From NCBI RefSeq assembly GCF_022458985.1, contig NC_061783.1, positions 3,068,413 to 3,132,412 of the forward strand: a stretch of DNA of 64,000 nucleotides. Reading direction: 5' to 3'. Below the pieces are notes generated by a model. It made no database searches. It saw only the letters and a list, made by a program, of their open reading frames with translations, and was not told where the DNA came from. The position numbers and the translations under genes were made by a program. Origin of the DNA: Mugil cephalus (taxonomy: Eukaryota; Chordata; Actinopteri; Mugiliformes; Mugilidae). How positions within the stretch are numbered: the first letter of the stretch is position 1; each line of letters opens with the position of its first letter. Shown piece after piece: positions 13,364 to 25,900 of this stretch.

Positions 13364-13902
13364 TACACCGAACAGACAAAACATTATGACCACCTTCCTA
13401 ATATTGTGTAGGTTTCCCTTGTGCCTCCAAAACAGTTGGGACTCGTCAGAGAACGGACATGGGTCTCCTGAGGGTGTCTGTAGTGTCTGGTAACAGAATG
13501 TTGTTAGTGGGGGCCTTTGGGTCCCATGAGTTGAGGGGAGGGGTCTCTGTGGATTACCCCACAGATACTTGATCAGTTTGGGATCTAGTGAATTGGGAGG
13601 CCAGGTCAACACCTTGTGCTGTTGTGTGCTCCTGTTTATTTTTAGTTGTTCCTCAACTGTTGTTGTGTGTGTCTGTGTCAGGCTGCATCCTGCTGGGGAT
13701 GGCTGCTGCCATCAAGTTGTGTCATTGCTATGGGGTGGGGGTGTCAGGTCTGGTCTAGGTGGGTGATACATGTCTCAGTAACATCCACACAAATGAATGT
13801 CAGGTCCATCACATCAGAACATATTGGATTAATGCATTGGCACAAGATGATTAATGTTACTAACTTCTCCTGTCAGTGGTCATAATGTTGTGGCTGGTGT
13901 AT
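13364..13902 (-). mobile_element. Tc1/mariner-type deletion derivative
   Basis: The ends are imperfect terminal inverted repeats sharing AACATTATGACCAC: TACACCGAACAG... at the left, and the reverse complement TACACCAGCCAC... at the right. Flanking TA is consistent with TA target duplication. Internally the minus strand encodes a decayed transposase C-terminal piece (LTWPPNSLDPKLIKYLWG), the family's usual WP..SPDLNPIE..W block, at 13,540-13,612. The element is about 540 bp, well short of a full Tc1-like element, so it cannot be autonomous. Confidence 0.75.
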
Positions 13903-16096
13903 ATTCTATATAGGTTATACTGTTTGATATGTCAACATTTATTTTATGCTTGTTCTACAAGCTGATGGTACCATCCAAACCAATCATTTTTAGTCTATAT
14001 ATGTGGGGACAGGTCATTTTAATATTTTTCCATGCTGTAAAACATATTGAGCTCCATCAGTTATCTCTGAGAATGTACTCTAATAGATATTGACACAGTG
14101 CTGGCACTTCTCTGGAGACCTGCTCTGAATGCATTCTACACTCGTTTAGTCTAGCACTGAACTAAAGGGTGATAATTACACCGTGATCATTGAGCTCTAC
14201 ATGCCGACAGGGTGAAGAAACGCTGCCTTGTTTAAGTCAGGTTTCACCATCTCACTGCACATTCCAGAAGCAAAGCCCTTAAAAACAAACGGGATGGGAG
14301 ACATGTCTGATTGTGTACAATTTTATTGTTATTGTTTTCCCTTGTCGGATAAAAGCAGATAAAGAGGAGCATAATCCATCAGAAATGACGTGCAGCTTTG
14401 GGGGTTCCTGTCCGAAGCTGGACGAGAGAACTGTCTGAGGTGAGTGTACCTGTGAACGGCACAGGGTGGACCCCCCCACTGTCATAAATGCTACGTTACA
14501 TAGTCCACGGCATGAACGGTCACGACTGGCCGCTGTCTGCGTCTCAGCAACAGCCGGCCTGTGACACGCTCATGACACACAGTTTATTCTGAGGTAAGCT
14601 AGAGTTGGCTAGTGTTGTACTGAGCAACTAAACATGTATTACATCTGTACGTCTATAGTGTTGTGACTGTCATATCCTGTAGCTCTTCTCTACCTTGGCA
14701 TAGCTTTGGCATTAGGAGGTAACACGGTAGCACCCTGTTGAGGGGGGCATTTGAGAACAAGCATGTTCGTTCATTATATGAACATCTAGGAGGTAACTCC
14801 GTAGGCCTTGGGCCAGACAATATAAGGGACTATGTAATGCAAAGTTTAACTCAGCTATTTCAAGTTTGACAAATAACAGTTTCTATATACTGCTAGTGTA
14901 AGTGAACAGAAAGCACCCACAGACGTGTATATTTTCTGGATATGGGTTATGTACATGGCTCAAACGCATGTACAGTCTGGAAAGCTCCCCTCTTACAGTT
15001 AGAGTGACATCCCACTTTGAAGTGCAGCTTTGCAGTCATACAAACTTACATGAGCTTAAGCTTTAGCTTATCTCAATAGGAGAGAAGGTGCTTGTAGCAT
15101 TTACACTGACACATTATGATATTTGATCACATCTCTTTTAGCGTTCTTTCAAACGATATTAAAAAAAAAAAAAAAGAAAAAAAAGAAGGAGGAAAAAGTC
15201 TGGGTAGACTTTTTTAACTAGTCTAGCTTCACTGGCTGAGGTTTGAGGTGACTACAAAAATGACCCAACAGCAGCATTCAGTATAAGAAAGAAGACGGAT
15301 GATGAAGAGATACTAGGAGATAGTGTCCTAGGCTTGTCTGGCTAATATATAAAGGTATAAATAACATCATGTTTTGGTTAAACACAGATAAGATGCAAAA
15401 AATAAAGCACATGTTGAAAGGAACCTGGTGCAACTCTTCACCGTCTTTGTCCATGATTTGTTGGGATTACCTGAGATTCCAGTTGTCCCTCAGGGCTTTA
15501 CGGATTCGATGGAAACAGCACTCGTTGACTGATCGACTGATTTAATCAATCGACTGATTGAGGTTAGAGTCTTGTGAACCATATGGGGGTTAAAGACATT
15601 CAAGCGAGCAGCGGGCATTTGATTCACCGCACACTAGATCCTCGATGCCGCCCGTTCTCCCCACACCCAAACACACCTGACCTGCAGGCTCAGCACATTC
15701 ATGTCACCACAGTCCATCAAACAGGCACCTTTTGAAAAAGCCAAAAGAAGGCATGTAGCAAAAAAAGCAGAAGAAGCTTAGCTTAAAATGGACGAGGTAT
15801 CCTTTACATAATTCTCCCTCTAAGGAATTTAGGAATTTAATACCATCTTGGAATGCACTATATATTGATATATATATATTGTATATTGCCATTAATATAA
15901 GCAGGATTACTGTTGATAAATACAGTGGCCTCCTTACCATCTGAGGCACCTTAGCGAGTTTCAGCGACCTCCTCCCTTTGCCTTTTGGGTGTCATATGCC
16001 TGAAAGGCCCTGGGTGGGGCAGGAGACACTTATTGTTTTCTTATTTCATATGATTAAAATTCAAATATGGCGATCCACTGGCTGCACCGGCTTTGG
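13903..16096 (-). other. Probable 3' UTR and downstream flank of hmbox1
   Basis: No gene is visible here. The minus strand follows the hmbox1 stop at 16,097, and a candidate minus-strand AATAAA lies at 14,322-14,327. A long 3' UTR of about 1.8 kb would fit, but no transcript evidence is available. A poly-A/purine run lies around 15,163-15,195. Confidence 0.4.
14322..14327 (-). terminator. Candidate hmbox1 poly(A) signal
   Basis: TTTATT on the plus strand reads AATAAA on the minus strand, about 1.77 kb beyond the hmbox1 stop. A second match lies at 14,583-14,588. The choice between them is uncertain. Confidence 0.35.
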
Positions 16097-19000
16097 TCAC
16101 TCTTCGTCCACAGTCTCCCTTTTTGAATCCTCGTCTTTCTGTTCCAGGACCTGAGTGCTGGGGCTGGGTAGGGCTGCCACCTCTGTGCTGGCCAACGAGG
16201 AGGGATCATGTTGGTCGACAATCCTCTGGGAAGGCGTGTCTTCCTGTTACAAACCATACAGAGCATGTATGAGCGAAATATATGGATATTATTATACATC
16301 CTGTTGGGATAAAGGGGCCCCACCTTGGCCTTACAGCAGCTTGGATTGTTTCAGGCCTCAAAGGGTTCCTGTCAGTCTTAAGGCCAGTGAAGCAACTGTC
16401 CAGATTTTGTCTCTGACCTACTTCTTAGTGTTCTTAGGGCCAACATCTGGGCCCGCTTACATCCAGTTGTTTGGAACGTGCCATAACACTAACTGTTACA
16501 CTAAGTCTACACAGAAAATGTAAAAGTTGGCCAGAGTGACTATTAGGACGCCCTCATTTTGTAAGTGCAGAGAGTCCAACACAATAGCACCTATTTACAA
16601 ATACAGTTCTAACCAGGCTAAGTGTGTGTAATCACAGCCTGTTGAGACATACAGGTTTTGATTAAGATAAAATCATCTCTTTTTCATGAGATGCTCGTCC
16701 AACTTTTCCTTATTTGTCCACAAGAATGTGAAATAGAAAACGATATTGATATTGCTGAGATAAGAACCACTCTTGCATTGTTCAAGGCACAAAACAATCA
16801 GCTTCCGTGCTGCATTCAGAAAACGTTGTCACCCAGAGAATGCCAGTATGAAATTAAGGGAACGAATATGTTTAAAATTATAAAGGTTAGGACTCATTTT
16901 CGAAGTCTGTGCATCTCAGTTAAAGGAGTAAACTTGTGGAACAGTCTCTATGACTTCAAATCAAGTACTTACCTACCATCTATAATAAGTATATCATTTC
17001 TGAATCATGTATTTGATCCTCTATCTATGATTTTACGCTCAGATCAAAGCTAAGGAATTTGAAAACGGGGCCCAGTGATTTCTTTTTTTTTTTCTCAGCG
17101 TCAAGTTATTCATCAACTTCCCTATGTTGCTTTTGGAAGACTATTGAGTCAACAAAACCAATAACTCACAAATGTAGGTGTACTGTGTCTGCATTCTGCA
17201 ATGTGTGTGCTAGTGCAAGTGTGCAGTTTTGCGCATGCCGTCTCACTACCATAGGTTACTCAGGGCTTCAGCAAGAATTTTCTTCCCAGTCAGGGATGCT
17301 GGACTCATATTATGCGTGTCAGTGGAGGAACTGCTTAAAAACAAGCTTGTAATCGTAACAGACAGGGCTATTAATATTCACACTGTTGTGTGTGTGTGTT
17401 ACATTAACTCAGACATGTTGACACTCTGAGGCCCAACTACTTTAACAGTAATGTGTTATATTACCTGTTTCTATTTATTGATCCAAGACCTGATTAATAG
17501 TTTTAAAGCAACATGATCGGTGCCAACACATCTTGCTATTATCAGTCTGGTTTTGGATCTTCTTCAGCCCAAGCTGGTAACGTGTCTCTATGCTGACTTA
17601 CTTGCTCTGAGAATCGATGAGTCACCTGTTCCGCAAACTCTTGCATCTCTCCATCCTCTCCGTTTGAGTGGCAGCTTGGACTTGGCACCTCAATTCCATG
17701 GCTTTCTAAAATGGCAGCTTCTGATTGTGTGAAAAAGGGAAGCAAATGTGCATGTAAATCGGTGGGTGTCCATAGACAGAGACGTGGGGAAAAGCCTGTT
17801 TGTCAGCATGTCAAGTCTCACCAATATTCGCTCGTCTCTTCATCTCCTTCCTACGGTTGGCAAACCAGTTGTACACCTTCAAAGCTGTCACACGCTCAAA
17901 CTCAGACAGCTTACAGCCTGAGGAAGGAAACAAAGAAAACAAACAACAGTGATCCTCCAAGCTGCAGAAGCAGACCTCCCTGCGTTTAGCTCCAAGTAAA
18001 AGACACGTCCGAATACAGTCTCAACAGTCACATTTAGAAACGGGATCTTTTTCCAAATCCTGGTGTCTGAAGCAGGGAATTATTCATTCTGTATAAAAAC
18101 AACCTCACTGTGCACCTGAAACTCAACACTAGTGTGAAAATGCTGTAGACTGATAAAATGCTGGTTGAATTATTTGGAAGAACCCATATACTACATACTG
18201 TATATGGGATTAACATAACTCATCAATAAATACCTATCTGTGTGGTCAGATTTACAAGATTTTAAATCTGCAACATACAGTCATTCACTGGAAGAATTCT
18301 CTAACTGTGTTTGAGAAACACTGTAAAAACAAGGTGGAAGTAGATAAATAATGTTTACTGAGAGTTGACTTTCAAAACAACCCTTGGATTCTGGCATGGT
18401 TCAAATCCATATTATATTTAAGAAAAAAGGGTTTTCCAGAATTTATCATGGTGTCTTAATGGAAAATCCCAAAAGGCTGTCCCACTGAAGCTCAGTAGAA
18501 CATTAGATTAAAGCTGTCGTGTGCGTTCATTAGTATAATCAGTATAATCACGTTGTGTTGTGTCTATACTCGTGACTTTAGATCTTGACACAACAAGTGG
18601 AAGGTTTTCCCTTGGATTTTCAGCTCGTACACTGTGTTGAATTAAGGTAGAATGTGCTGATCACAGAGATCCCTCTGATTGGCTGAAGTTTATCTCATGT
18701 TACATTCTCATCACAGACTCTATCACCTGGAATTAATAAGCTGTAGACCAACCGCTCAGCATGATTCAGCTGGTACAGTACAATTCATAGCTAACAATAG
18801 CTCTTCCTGTTTCCCTTTTGAATGACGACTAGACTAATGCTTGTATGGAGACATATTTCCTTTCACACAGGGAGAGAACATACACTGATCAGACATAACA
18901 TTATGACCACCTTCCTCATATTACGTACGTCTCCCTTGTACCTCTAAAACAGTTGTGACTCATCAGAGTTACCAGTTACACTTTTTCTTGTACATTTCCA

Positions 19001-19924
19001 AAGAAAACACTTGAGAAATCAAGTTGAAAACTTGCTTAATAAATGACTGAATTAATCATGAGCGGCTCAAAATAATTATTTGTCAACTGACATATTGATT
19101 TGGCAAACAGATCAACTGTACAGCAGAACGGCGTTTCACTTCAAAGGCTTTATTTCAGCTGTCCTAAGACCTTCCCATCAGGAACCGGCCCTGACACAGT
19201 TAATTAAAGAATGCCTCTTGCTACCTGGTTTCTGGATGACGGAGTTACAGGCGTTGGCGATCTCCTCTCGCTTGGCCTCATCTGGGTACTGGTTCTCCAT
19301 GAAGAAGCTGAAAGAGATGAACGCCCACAGTGTTGGAAACAGTTAAATCATACTGCATCACAGGCTCCGTGTTCATTAGAGGAGGGCACCAGCCAGAGCA
19401 GGGCTAGTTACGCCCTAATTTTACACCTCATCAACTTTTAGTTCACGCATCGAACCACGGGAGGGTAAGAGAAATATTTATACAGTGAAGGAGCATCGGG
19501 GAGGGTCTTCACTGGAAGGCAATGGATCAATGAATCCATCATGAGGATTCATTTGGGCAGCTCAAGCTTTGTACACTAACCGTGTCTTCCTAGGCTTATA
19601 AATATGGAAATGATTTGGTAAAAGCTGCAAGTTTCTATGATTATGAAATAATCGTACAGAGCTGACTCTGACTCTGGTTACACATTGCTTTCAGTGTACT
19701 TAAACAGATACATACAGCAGGTCAGACAAAAAACACAACAACGAGGTGGATGCATACAGACGGTGTGTACAGGACTGTTAAATGCAAGCTAAACTATTTC
19801 TGTGCCTTGTTTTTTTCTGTCCCCGCATGGCTGAAAAAAAAAGTCATTATCTCACATTACAAAACACACAGATATCAATTTCTTCCAGACCTCTTATCCT
19901 CTCACCCTCTGAGTTGCCCTATCA

Positions 19925-19970
<46 letters not shown>

Positions 19971-22900
19971 TTCACCTCTACTGTATCGTCCTTGACTCTC
20001 AACCAGCTCATAAGGATCAGCATTGCGGTAGGATTGCGTAATCCGGGGGCTCTGCTGGTGAGCGTCGTCTGTGTGGTCTTATTACTGTGAGTGCCCAGAC
20101 TGCGCCCTGTACTTACAGCAACCATGTAACAGAGAAATCAATTGCACGCAGCGGGCACTGTGCTCCTCTTTCTCAGCATCCTTCTAGGTTACTGAGAAGA
20201 CTGTCTGGGACAAATATGCTACAGAGATGCAGGGTCACAGTACGCAGAAAGAAAAAAGAAAAGAAAGAAAAACAGCTGCAGCACACACTGAATGGGTTCC
20301 GACCCACACCACCAAAGGCAGGAAGTGACAGCTGCGAGGCAGTGAAGGACACAAACACAACGAAGGTTGTTGAAACATTCACACATGTTAAAACTCACCG
20401 GGGCTGATGAAAGTTTTTCTGTAAACTCCTTATGTATATAGTTCAGTGCAAAATATCAACTAAATGAAAGGGATGAACTGGCCAAGCAGCGTTATGGTCA
20501 TTTTAAAACTAACCTGGTTGAGAGTTTTGACCAAAGTGGTGAGATGTTGGTGCAGTGATTAGCACTGTCGCTTTACCCTCTACAGGATGTAAGTGGTGAC
20601 AGATGATGGGAGGATTTGTATACATTTAGATTTGAGTAACACTGTTTCAGTACAGACAGCTACCACCTGTTGGTAAGTTAGAGCTTTTATCCTTTCAAGC
20701 AGAAGCAGAACATGTGTGCTAGTTGACAGTAGGGAGGCACCGAGTACAACAATCTTAAAAAGGTCATCAGCTTCACATACTTGGTCAAACAGGTAAAAAA
20801 TAACAAAACTTCTCCTGGTTCGGTCAGTGCAATTGGGAGTATAACTCCAAATGTAAAATAAATAAAAAAAGGAGCTGAAATTGGGGTAAAAAACAACAAC
20901 AACAACAACAAAAAGCAATAGCTTAATTAGTTCGGTTGGTAGACCTGGTAATGTTTAGTGTTTAGTGCAAAAAGGAATGAAAAATCCATTACAAAAGTAA
21001 CTGAAAAAAACAAAAGCTTCACTAGCTTGGCCCCAATATGTAAAAAAAATAAATAAATAACAAACCATACACACTAACGGGGCCGATACCAATACCAGAT
21101 TGGTGCATCCCTAGTTTGCAGTCTGCCTCTGTTGCCGCTAGTTCTTTGATTTTAGTAAAGTGTGTCAGGACTTGGTTGGTGACTAATCTGGTTTTAATAT
21201 AATGTTGTCCACACCTCAGTGGACCAGAGCTGTTTCAGAAATCCTAATGACTTGCCATTTCCATCAGCACATGCTCCATTTATTAAACAAATCTGATACA
21301 GCAGCTCACCTCTCCATAATTGATTGGCACTCCTTCCTCCAGGTGAACCTGCTTCCCCTCCGCAGCCTCAGTGGACCGGCGACGATCCCCGCTCTGTCCC
21401 CGGCAATGATCCCCGTCCTCCAGTCAGGCTCCTCCTTCACCAGAGACCGCATTGATAAGGTGGCGCCTGAAGAAGAGATAAGGAGCAGCTATTCGGTAAA
21501 GATTTCTACCAACTTGATTTAGCCTCCAGCTGCCCAATGCACCAGCTAAGTTGGATCTGCAACTGGTTAGTTTGTCGTCTGTAAATTTAAGTGAACTAAG
21601 TTGGCCTTCATCACAGTATTGTCAAAGCAGAGTGGATGGAAAGAAAGACAATACCAACTAGTAACAGAGAGTAGGACATATATAAGAAAGCTGTATGTGA
21701 GGAACAAGGTACTGTACATTATCAGATGTGAACTAACTAATAAAGGTCCAATTAAATCATAAAAATTATGTATTGCTCTGCAGTGATTTGATTTACGATG
21801 GATGTGGCTGCCTCACGCATAAATATGGTCATTCAAATTTAAAGTTTCACAGTGACAGCAGCCAGTGTCCAAAAGCCAGGTGAGAGGATGAGATCTATAA
21901 TGATTTAGAATTGTATGACATTGTTTGACCTTCCTGTCAGGACATACCAACTCCAAACAATACGTTTAGTCAAATGATTGTGCTTTGAGTTGTTTTAAGT
22001 GTCAGCGAATGGAATGTTGAATGGATGTTCAAAAGGTGTTAGAAAAAAACCCAACTGGACTTCAAGAGACTTTAAATGCCTTGTGAATTACCGCGACCTG
22101 GATGACTGAGAACCTTCACAGACATATTGAATGGATGGAAAAATAGACACTAACCCACTCTAACAAGCTTCCTGGCTACTCCAGCAGGCAGTGGTATTTT
22201 TAATTTAGAAATGTGCGTGCTCCCCTGCCATGTTCCAACCAACCTACAACTGAAGTGACACGTAGCTGCTGCATCAGTCTGCTGGTACAATAGCAAGGTC
22301 AAGCGGATATTACTTAATTATAGCATTAGAGGGATAGGAATCCTCCAGTTGATGGCTGCCATCTGAGACAGTTGCAATGCATCCCAAGAAAGAGTGATAG
22401 ATGAGTGGCATGCAGGCCAGCTGATCTGCGGGTGTCTCCTGTGGCAGGCTGCTGAGGCCGGGGCGCGGGGGGCGCGGAGGGCACGGTTACCTGGCTGGAC
22501 CTGGGCAGCCGCTGCAGCAGCAGTGTACCACGGCAGCAAGTGCATCAGCAGCTCTCTCTGCCTGCTCCACGATGGGTTGGGGTTGAGGTTGGTGTTGGGG
22601 TTGGGGAGGCTGCCACTTGCCCCTGCCACTGTCCCGTCTCTGTCCCCTCCCCTGGCCCTGGTCATGGGGCTCACGCTGTGCTGGCTTTCACTCCACCTCA
22701 GCCCTTCAGTCGGGACAAAACCAATAGTCAGGCAGGCCACAGCCGAGGAGTTGTGGCATTAATTGGAGGCTGATACTTTACATTTGCATATGTGTCTCTG
22801 GATTAAGTGACACACTCCTGTAGACCTGCCTTGAACTTTTCAGCAATCAGTCATTTGATGTGTGCTTAGTCGCAAATTTCAGTGTATATGTTTTAGGAGT

Positions 22901-25900
22901 CACTGATTCTTTGGAGATTCATGATGGACAGGTCAATAGGAGCCAATAAGAAGCGAAGCATCGGTGGCAATTTGGATCGGAAACATTGCAGAAAAGGGAG
23001 TTATTGTTAGTATCACTGTTGATAGCTGTTTGTTAGCCATGTAGGAATGAAAACCAGCACCAGAGCGCCTCCAGCATCAGGGCTGAGAACTACAGAGGAG
23101 CTAAAGCAAAGCTTGGGTGGGTCAGCGGGGCAGAAAGAAATAAAGCATTAGGATGGAGGGAGACGGCAGGGACAGCAGATGGTCCTTCAGCGGCTTTGTT
23201 TATTTCATAGGCTAATAACGCAAAACAATGTGACTTTTGGACATGATTTACTATGAATGCATGCTGTTTGACACGAATCAATAAAATCTGTGAGCATCTT
23301 GTGCAGCTACTCGTTTGCCGTGTTGCAGCTGTTTGAACGCATGCTGGATTTCTATCCTAGGACACTGAGAGGTCAGTACAGACCCAAGCTGTTACTGTAG
23401 CCCGTGCAGACAAACCGCATTCACCCACTAAAGTTTCATTTCCTAACCAGAAGCCTTAACATTATTGATTAGAATCTCCTGTGACGGGACTACCTTTATC
23501 ATTTGTCTTTCCTCTGAAATTATAGATTTGTCTCTCGTCCTTCCTCGACTTACAGCCCTTGAGGACCAGCTCGGAGTTAGCGTGAGGACTTGGAGGTGTG
23601 TGAGTTTACCATGCGGGAGGATGGGGTCACAGAGGAGGTAGATGGATGTGAAAAGGGTTAGCAAGCAGTGGTTCACATTCACAACACACACACAATATAT
23701 CCCTTTTTAATACAAGCCTCCCATTATCTAATCTGTAATCTATCATCATTAACCTGACATTCAACCTTGATCTTGATCTTTCTAATTATTCTTTCCGTAG
23801 CTCGATCACCCACGTGAGCGTCTACGTCCCACTTCTCAGCTTTGTTAAAGTCAAATTAGACGGTAGATCTGAAACGTATCCCTCGTACATCCAGCCCTCA
23901 TGCCGTCGCCCGGAGCCTCACCTGGGTTGTTCCTCTCCAGCAGGTACCAGCGGTAGAAGGCTCTGCGTTTGGAGTCGCTCATCTCCAGGCCTTGCTGCAG
24001 CAGCCACTGGGAGATGTAGCTCTGGCTGATGCCTGTGTGCAAGGAGTCCAGACATGTTACTTAAACACGTTGAAGGACCTGATTTATTTCACGGAGCGCC
24101 AGCAGCATGGGTATTATTGAGGTCGGCTGTGTTCCAGCACTGGAATACTACTGTTAAGCTAATGAAGCCATCCCAACATCAATACCTGAATTAATGACAT
24201 GTCATTTAATGGAATACATTTTCAAGGAAGGGGTGGAGGGAAGTTTACTGATGTGAATTTGCATCTATTATTAGTGCACGGCCGCTAACGGGCTCGGCTG
24301 GAAAAATATGTCTTACCTAGGAGAGTTAATCTCAAACCCAAAGACCCTGCAGCACATTTCATGTTTTATTCATAACACAAAAAGCCTGTCCATAAAGAGT
24401 TACTCCACCGTAGGTTGTATGTGACCGTGTTAAACCTTAGACGCCAACTATGATATAGCATGGGCATTTCATCTGCCTGCCTCCACCTCTACCCAACGTC
24501 CACTTTGCTCTTTATCAACCCAAGCACAAAGAGGACCAAACAAAAACACTTTGAAAAATCGCATGTAGATCAAATAAGTTGGAAAACAACAGAAGCAGAA
24601 CCAACTTGAAAATAAATAAAACACACAGACAAATAAATTATCTTGTCAGTCATTGTGACAAGAGAGGCAGGGACTCAGGAACAAGGAGTTCTGATGTTTC
24701 ACTGCATTTCACTAAGCAAAGCTGGGTTTTTAAGTAAGCGTTAGGTGCGTTTCCATTACAGTTTTTCGCTAAATAGATATTTCTGAAAGTACAGTTGCAC
24801 TTTGTACGTGTTTCCATTGAAAGGTGTTTTGCAAATGAGCTGTAACTCTGAGGAAAATGGACTTAAAATGAACTAGTCACATGACCCCGGAGGTCATCTC
24901 CACCGACGCCGGTGATGGGGAAACACCATTATCTGCACTTTTGTGACAAACTTTTATATCAATACATATGAAAAACCACCTCTCATGCTCACCTAATGTG
25001 GCTCAAGTCTACTCCACCAGAATAACGCATTAGGTTTCATCACCTTAAGACCTGCTCGCTATGGACACATGCAGGTCTGAGTGCCACCAGAAAGTGCAGT
25101 ATGCTACACAGTGACAGCAGAGAGATTCAAACAGGCGGAACTGTTTCCTGGACATATTTGTATCTCTGTATTACAGAGTGATGATTTCATCTGTCAGAAC
25201 AGAGCAAAAACTACAATTTTTCACATTTGAGAAATTGGACCTGTGACTATTTAGTATACAAGACACACATCAAAGTGGAGCAAAAAACTATTTGTAAAGA
25301 AGCTTGGCGAAGGCTGTGACTGCAAGCTTCATATTCTCAGGTGGCCTGTACGTACAGAACATTCCTCACAATCTTGTGGAAACAATATCACAGAAACGCC
25401 ATCAGGGAATTTTTCGAACTTCGCACCAACATTCACTTGGACTCAAGAGAGGACTAATTTCATTTTTCAAGTTTACTGTGACCTCACAAAACATGTTATG
25501 GCTATATTAACTCATTTCCACAATGTGTCGAGGGAATGTGTTCAAATTTTGCACAAACATGGAGCAATTTAACACAGATGCCTAAAGGCACGCACACACA
25601 AGAACAAATTAGAAATGATGTGGTGTAAACAGACCATAGAATTTAATAAAATAAATCTGTAGCCATACAAGTAGAAGGTAGCCATGTACCGACTTGGTTG
25701 AGGTTGACTGACATATGACCCAAACACATAACTTCCTAAATGTTTACCATCCATGACTTTGGTTACTACCACCAAATTCACCATGTTGATAGCTTGGAGT
25801 GTTGCTGGTACACAGATGGAGCCGCAGCGACTTTGGCTGTATTTTATTTTCAAACAGACAGCGGAGACTGTCCAACTCTGACTATACACTACCAATATTT

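Noticed and set aside
22318-22740. A free-standing 140-codon minus-strand gene
   Set aside because: The open frame overlaps intron sequence on both sides. Only its central part is bounded by splice sites, so I treat it as a candidate hmbox1 exon rather than a separate gene.
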